Source: Alphaproteobacteria bacterium | GTDB taxonomy: Bacteria > Pseudomonadota > Alphaproteobacteria > UBA7887 | DNA length: 17,759 nucleotides | Direction: 5' to 3' | Assembly (NCBI GenBank): GCA_028289725.1 | Contig: JANQOH010000033.1 | Location: 1-17,759, forward strand | Position numbers and translations under genes: made by a program | Notes under the pieces: model-generated | The model's input: the letters and a program-made list of their open reading frames with translations, nothing else | Told to the model about the DNA's origin: nothing | Databases searched by the model: none | Shown here: in pieces, positions 15,082 to 17,759 of the stretch | Numbering within the stretch: the first letter of the stretch is position 1 | How the letters are laid out: each line of letters opens with the position of its first letter

Positions 15082-15455
15082 TTTCCCGCGCCCGCCTCCG
15101 CGTCGCTTTTCGATGAGCCGCCGTCCGCCGCGCCATCGTCACCGCTGTCAGGGTCGCTGAACGCCGCGCCCAAGAATTCCCCGAGTGGCCCAAGCAAGCC
15201 GACGATCCCGGCCTCGATCACCATCTCGCCGACTGTGTCGTAGCTCGGCGGTTTCTTGTCCGCCGCCTTGATCCCGGCGTGGACGATCACCGCCACGTCG
15301 CGCACACCGACCGAGCCTTGGGCGAGCCGGCGCACGAGCGCGATCAGCCCTTCGCCGAGTGCGCTTTCGATTTCGCACAGCGCCTGAAAGGTCGGTCTGA
15401 GCACCCAATCGCGGCCGCCCAGGCTGAGCGTGATTTCACCTCGCGCCTTGTTCAT
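15051..15455 (-). CDS. Tail assembly chaperone, upstream frame (RcGTA gp10-like)
   Basis: 134 aa. GEITLSLGGRDWVLRPTFQA then LCEIESALGEGLIALVRRLA and VRDVAVIVHAGIKAA are the typical blocks of the GTA gp10 / phage tail chaperone family (residues about 6-75). The C-terminal 35 residues (SDPDSGDDGAADGG...) are a low-complexity linker in which the frameshift site lies at codons 124-125. Normal termination gives the short form, a -1 shift the long form, as for lambda G/GT. It starts six bases after the stop of the major tail gene, clearly the same operon. Confidence 0.82.
   Translation of the reverse strand: MNKARGEITLSLGGRDWVLRPTFQALCEIESALGEGLIALVRRLAQGSVGVRDVAVIVHAGIKAADKKPPSYDTVGEMVIEAGIVGLLGPLGEFLGAAFSDPDSGDDGAADGGSSKSDAEAGAGNPTAPPDPST
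15081..15087 (-). promoter_or_regulatory. -1 ribosomal frameshift slippery site GGGAAAC
   Basis: The heptamer lies in the correct phase G GGA AAC relative to the upstream chaperone frame (codons GCG GGA AAC). This is the X XXY YYZ pattern used in phage tail chaperone frameshifting; lambda uses the near-identical GGGAAAG. After the shift the next codon is CCC and the -1 frame continues through the conserved chaperone block. The zero frame stops 27 bases later. GC-rich sequence downstream could form a stimulatory structure, but none was proven. Confidence 0.75.
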
Positions 15456-15461
15456 GCGCGC

Positions 15462-15878
15462 CTACAGTTTGTTGAACACGACGATGCCGTCGTTCTGCAG
15501 CGTCAGCGAATACTCCACCGCGCCGGTATGCGTGCCGTTTTCCGAAAACGCCGTGACGTTGAACGTGCCTTCGTAATAACTGCCATTGGCGTCGACCAGC
15601 AGGCGGTAGTTGCCCGTCGTCCGGTTCATCGAGCTCGTGCGCATGGCGTCAAGTTGCGTATCGGCAACGTCGGTGACGCCGCTGATGTTCACCGTCGCGT
15701 TCGACAGCACCGACAGCGTGCCGCCCCAGCCCGCGTTCGACTTGTCGGTAATGTCGGCCGTGGTCAGGTCCAGGCTCAGCGAGCCGTCCTGCTGGCCTTG
15801 CAGCGTTGTGAAGGTCTCGGGCGAGCCGCCGCCTTGGCCCACTTGCAGCAATACGTTGACACCGGATTGTTTCGCCAT
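15462..15878 (-). CDS. Major tail (tube) protein
   Basis: 138 aa, full length for small siphophage tube proteins. Beta-rich pattern with VNVLLQVGQG at the N-terminus, DLTTADITDKSNAGWGGTL (about 37-55), then the long beta hairpin and LLVDANGSYYEGTFNVTAF. The middle DITDKS...W block is typical of TP901-1/GTA-type major tail proteins. ATG 15878 is preceded by GGGGA seven bases upstream. It is the first tail gene seen in transcription order. The connector and head genes expected just upstream are absent, and two glycosyltransferase genes occupy the place. Confidence 0.87.
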   Translation of the reverse strand: MAKQSGVNVLLQVGQGGGSPETFTTLQGQQDGSLSLDLTTADITDKSNAGWGGTLSVLSNATVNISGVTDVADTQLDAMRTSSMNRTTGNYRLLVDANGSYYEGTFNVTAFSENGTHTGAVEYSLTLQNDGIVVFNKL

Positions 15879-15973
15879 TCGTCATCCCCATGGGAAATGG
15901 GCCGCGTCCTGGCGGCCGTTGCAGATTGCGGAGTTTGAGAATTGTCTGTGCCTGCGCTGAGCCGAACAGCCTC

Positions 15974-16085
15974 CCCCCCGTGTCACCCCGGACTTGATCC
16001 GGGGTCCAGAGACCCGAGAGTAATCGCCTCAATTTGCGCGCACCGCCCCTGGACCCCGGCTCGGCGGCCGGGGTGACACGGGGGG
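15974..16085. repeat. REP/BIME-like composite palindrome
   Basis: 18-bp perfect outer arms (15974-15991 and 16068-16085; core GTGTCACCCCGG). Each end also folds on its own: CCCCGGA/TCCGGGG around 15987-16004 and the CCCCGGC/GCCGGGG hairpin around 16054-16074. Such CCCCGGATCAAGTCCGGGGTGAC-like palindromes occur as dispersed intergenic repeats in many Alphaproteobacteria. It lies between the glycosyltransferases and the tail operon and may also act as a transcript end for the former. Confidence 0.8.
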
Positions 16086-16157
16086 CGCGATAGGAAGTGA
16101 CATCGAGCGCGGAACAAAGCCCTCTCCTTCGACGCGGGAGAGGGTTATGGACGGGCA

Positions 16158-16868
16158 TTACGCCGCGACGTAAGCCGCTGACGCCGCGCGCCAGTCATCG
16201 GCGAAGGCGACGTTGGCATACGCGCTGCCGAACCACGGGCCCCCAAGCGTGAAGTGCACCGCTTTCGGCTCGGCGCATTGGTCCGGCGTGTTGTGGCCGA
16301 CCAAATAGTTCCACGCGAGCGGCAGGCCGCCGATCTCGTCGTCGTCAAGCCAATCGAAACCGTGCAGATCGAGACCGGACGCACGCGCCACATATCCCGG
16401 CGTCAGCACCGCGTTCGCCGGATGCTTGGCATTCCACAACACCAGGCTCGACCAATTCTTGCGCGCGTATGCCGTCTGCGCACAGCCATCCATTTTGACC
16501 GTCTCGTCGGGCCGGTGATCGTGTTTCACAACCATCGCCGCGTAGCGGTCGTCGGCCAGCGCGAACAGCTCCGCCACGGACGCGCGGAACAGAAAGTCCG
16601 CGTCGACGAACAAATGCCAGCCGCGATAGTCCGAAAGATACGGCACCAAGAACCGCGAAAACGAAAACTCGGTCGAAAACGGCGCGCCCGTCACGCCATC
16701 AATCAGTTGGCCGTCCTCGCGCCGGTATGGCCGGTGATAGACCGCCGCGACATCGGCATCACTCAACCTCAGCAATCGTGCGTGCGCCTCCGGGCAATGC
16801 CGCAGGATCGACCACCGGCACACCTCGGCTGCTAGGTGTTCGCGTGGGTCGTAGCCGACGTAAATCAC
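16158..16868 (-). CDS. Glycosyltransferase, GT-A fold (GT8-like), second of a pair
   Basis: 236 aa from GTG 16868, which overlaps the stop of the upstream gene as GTGA. An ATG further upstream lies inside that gene. The N-terminal VIYVGYDPREHLAAEVCRWS is the start block of nucleotide-sugar transferases of the GT8 type. LFVDADFLF (about residues 87-95) holds the DxD metal/nucleotide motif. HFTLGGPWF near the C-terminus is the late His block common in GT8. Likely cytoplasmic, adding a sugar to a glycan or protein; donor and acceptor unknown. With its partner it forms a coupled two-gene unit just upstream of the tail operon. Confidence 0.8.
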   Translation of the reverse strand: MIYVGYDPREHLAAEVCRWSILRHCPEAHARLLRLSDADVAAVYHRPYRREDGQLIDGVTGAPFSTEFSFSRFLVPYLSDYRGWHLFVDADFLFRASVAELFALADDRYAAMVVKHDHRPDETVKMDGCAQTAYARKNWSSLVLWNAKHPANAVLTPGYVARASGLDLHGFDWLDDDEIGGLPLAWNYLVGHNTPDQCAEPKAVHFTLGGPWFGSAYANVAFADDWRAASAAYVAA

Positions 16869-17605
16869 GCCGCCGGCCGCTCGCGCGAGGCGCCGGCATG
16901 TTTCCGCGCGCCCTTCAAATGATCCATGTAGCGCCCAAGCGGCGACTGAAACCAAACATGCCCGCGCCCGCCCGGCGTCAGATCGCGCCCTTTAACGCCC
17001 GTCGCGCCGCGCGCCTGATCGAACGCATAGGCCGAATGCCATTCGAGCAAGTCGAACACCGTGTCGCTCGCATATAAATCCGCATAGGCGTCGATCAACC
17101 GCCGCGCCTCGGGCTGACGAAACGCAATAAATCCCGTCTCCGAATGTTTCGGCACGCGCCCCAAATACGCGACCGCCGCATCGCCGAGCAGCCCCTCGAC
17201 GAATCCCTCGGGCACGTCGCGATAGGTCATCACATCGGCATCGAGCCACACCAAGATTCCGTCGCCGAGCCCTCGCGCCGCGTCACGCGGAATCATGGCC
17301 ATGCGGCAGAATTTCCACGCATCAAACCGGTAGCAATAGCCCGCGCGCCGGTCTTTCGCGGACCATCCCGGCCGCGCCTCGCGCCCATTCGCCATCGCAT
17401 TGTCCCGATGCCGCTCCAGAAAATCCGCGCAGCCCGGAATGTCGAACACCGAGCGGCAGTCCCCACGCGGCATCGCCACCGGCTCTTCGGTATACGCCAC
17501 CAATTCGACCGCGCGCGGCCAATGCCGATCGAACGTCTCGAGAAATCGCTTGCCATACAAACGATATCCGGACGGCGAAAACCCGGTGCAGACCGTCACG
17601 CTCAT
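16865..17605 (-). CDS. Glycosyltransferase-like protein, first of a pair
   Basis: 246 aa from ATG 17605 (MSVTVCTGFSPSGYRLYGKR). LVWLDADVMTY (about 117-127) holds a DxD motif in a GT-A-type context. AGYCYRFDAWKFCRM before it and the TGFIAFRQPEARRLID block after it are typical of sugar transferases in surface-polysaccharide clusters and some phage genomes. WHSAYAFDQARG and WFQSPLGRYMDHLKGARKH form the C-terminal part. The stop overlaps the GTG of the next gene, so the two are made together. Possible roles are lysogenic change of the host surface or decoration of virion proteins; neither is shown. Confidence 0.77.
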   Translation of the reverse strand: MSVTVCTGFSPSGYRLYGKRFLETFDRHWPRAVELVAYTEEPVAMPRGDCRSVFDIPGCADFLERHRDNAMANGREARPGWSAKDRRAGYCYRFDAWKFCRMAMIPRDAARGLGDGILVWLDADVMTYRDVPEGFVEGLLGDAAVAYLGRVPKHSETGFIAFRQPEARRLIDAYADLYASDTVFDLLEWHSAYAFDQARGATGVKGRDLTPGGRGHVWFQSPLGRYMDHLKGARKHAGASRERPAA

Positions 17606-17640
17606 GCATCAAATTCCAGTTCGCCACAATCACACCGTCA

Positions 17641-17659
17641 CGCCGGACCTGATCCGGCG
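17641..17659. repeat. REP-like hairpin, variant arm
   Basis: Stem CGCCGGA/TCCGGCG with loop CCTGA, preceded by CGTCA and followed by TCCAGG. It is a variant of the element at 15987-16004 (CCCCGGA/TCCGGGG), 36 bases upstream of the first glycosyltransferase start. Confidence 0.65.
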
Positions 17660-17705
17660 TCCAGGTCGGCTCGCACACTCGTTGCAATTAACCCATCAAC
17701 GCCAC

Positions 17706-17759
17706 GCCCAGGCACTCCTGGACCCCGGCCAGGGAGCCGGGGTCCAGGAGTGCCTGGGC
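17706..17759. repeat. Perfect 24-bp stem hairpin at the window end
   Basis: Arms 17706-17729 and 17736-17759 are exact reverse complements with a six-base loop (CAGGGA). The inner part CCTGGACCCCGGC is shared with the composite repeat at 16048-16060. It may extend past the window. Likely another member of the same repeat group with long arms. Confidence 0.8.

Noticed and set aside
4030..15878. Calling the cluster an RcGTA-type gene transfer agent
   Set aside because: Gene order is partly shared, but the DUF2460 and megatron/GTA_TIM proteins are replaced by a distal-tail-like and a lambda J-like protein with a fibre, so a prophage tail is more likely.

Overview
The window looks like an alphaproteobacterial chromosome segment carrying the tail half of a siphovirus-type prophage (or a degenerate relative of one). 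Evidence for the host group is high GC, the DUF2163 / NlpC-P60-like peptidase / tail-hub gene order typical of alphaproteobacterial siphophages and gene transfer agents, and CCCCGG-rich palindromic intergenic elements of a kind common in Alphaproteobacteria. No tRNA, rRNA, CRISPR array, integrase, capsid or portal gene is visible, so only one end of the element is seen. The species cannot be named.

Layout. 1-2100: ordinary host genes, an SDR-family protein (-) divergent from a luciferase-like flavin monooxygenase (+). 2186-2714: two small overlapping hypothetical genes (-) behind a cluster of palindromes (2762-2816). 2856-2880: a strong intrinsic terminator (-) that closes the leftward phage operon. 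2965-9795 and 9983-12100: leftward tail genes. In transcription order these are tape measure, distal-tail-like protein, DUF2163 protein, cell-wall peptidase, a 1024-aa lambda J-like tail tip protein, a fibre, and, after a formyltransferase gene on the opposite strand, a small holin-like membrane protein. Most are joined by ATG/GTG-stop overlaps. 12101-14874: a 2.8-kb island that splits the tail operon between tail assembly chaperone and tape measure. It carries six small + strand membrane-protein genes of the superinfection-immunity (T4 Imm-like) type. 14875-15878: tail chaperone pair with a -1 frameshift signal, then the major tail protein. 16158-17605: two overlapping glycosyltransferase genes. 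17641-17759: repeat palindromes.

The most notable feature is the immunity-like island. Six divergent paralogs sit antisense to the operon that builds the tail. Among them are two decayed copies of the end of the tail chaperone gene, each lying directly after an imm-like gene in the same relation as the intact chaperone after the sixth gene. The simplest reading is repeated stacking of imm-chaperone units at one cargo slot, by recombination or tandem duplication. The glycosyltransferase pair and the formyltransferase beside the fibre gene add to an impression of cargo concerned with cell-surface or virion glycans and competition with other phages. That functional reading is inference.

The tail chaperone pair is the second strong point. 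The downstream frame has no good start of its own and overlaps the upstream frame in the -1 phase. A correctly phased GGGAAAC slippery heptamer lies in the overlap, as expected for a G/GT-type programmed frameshift.
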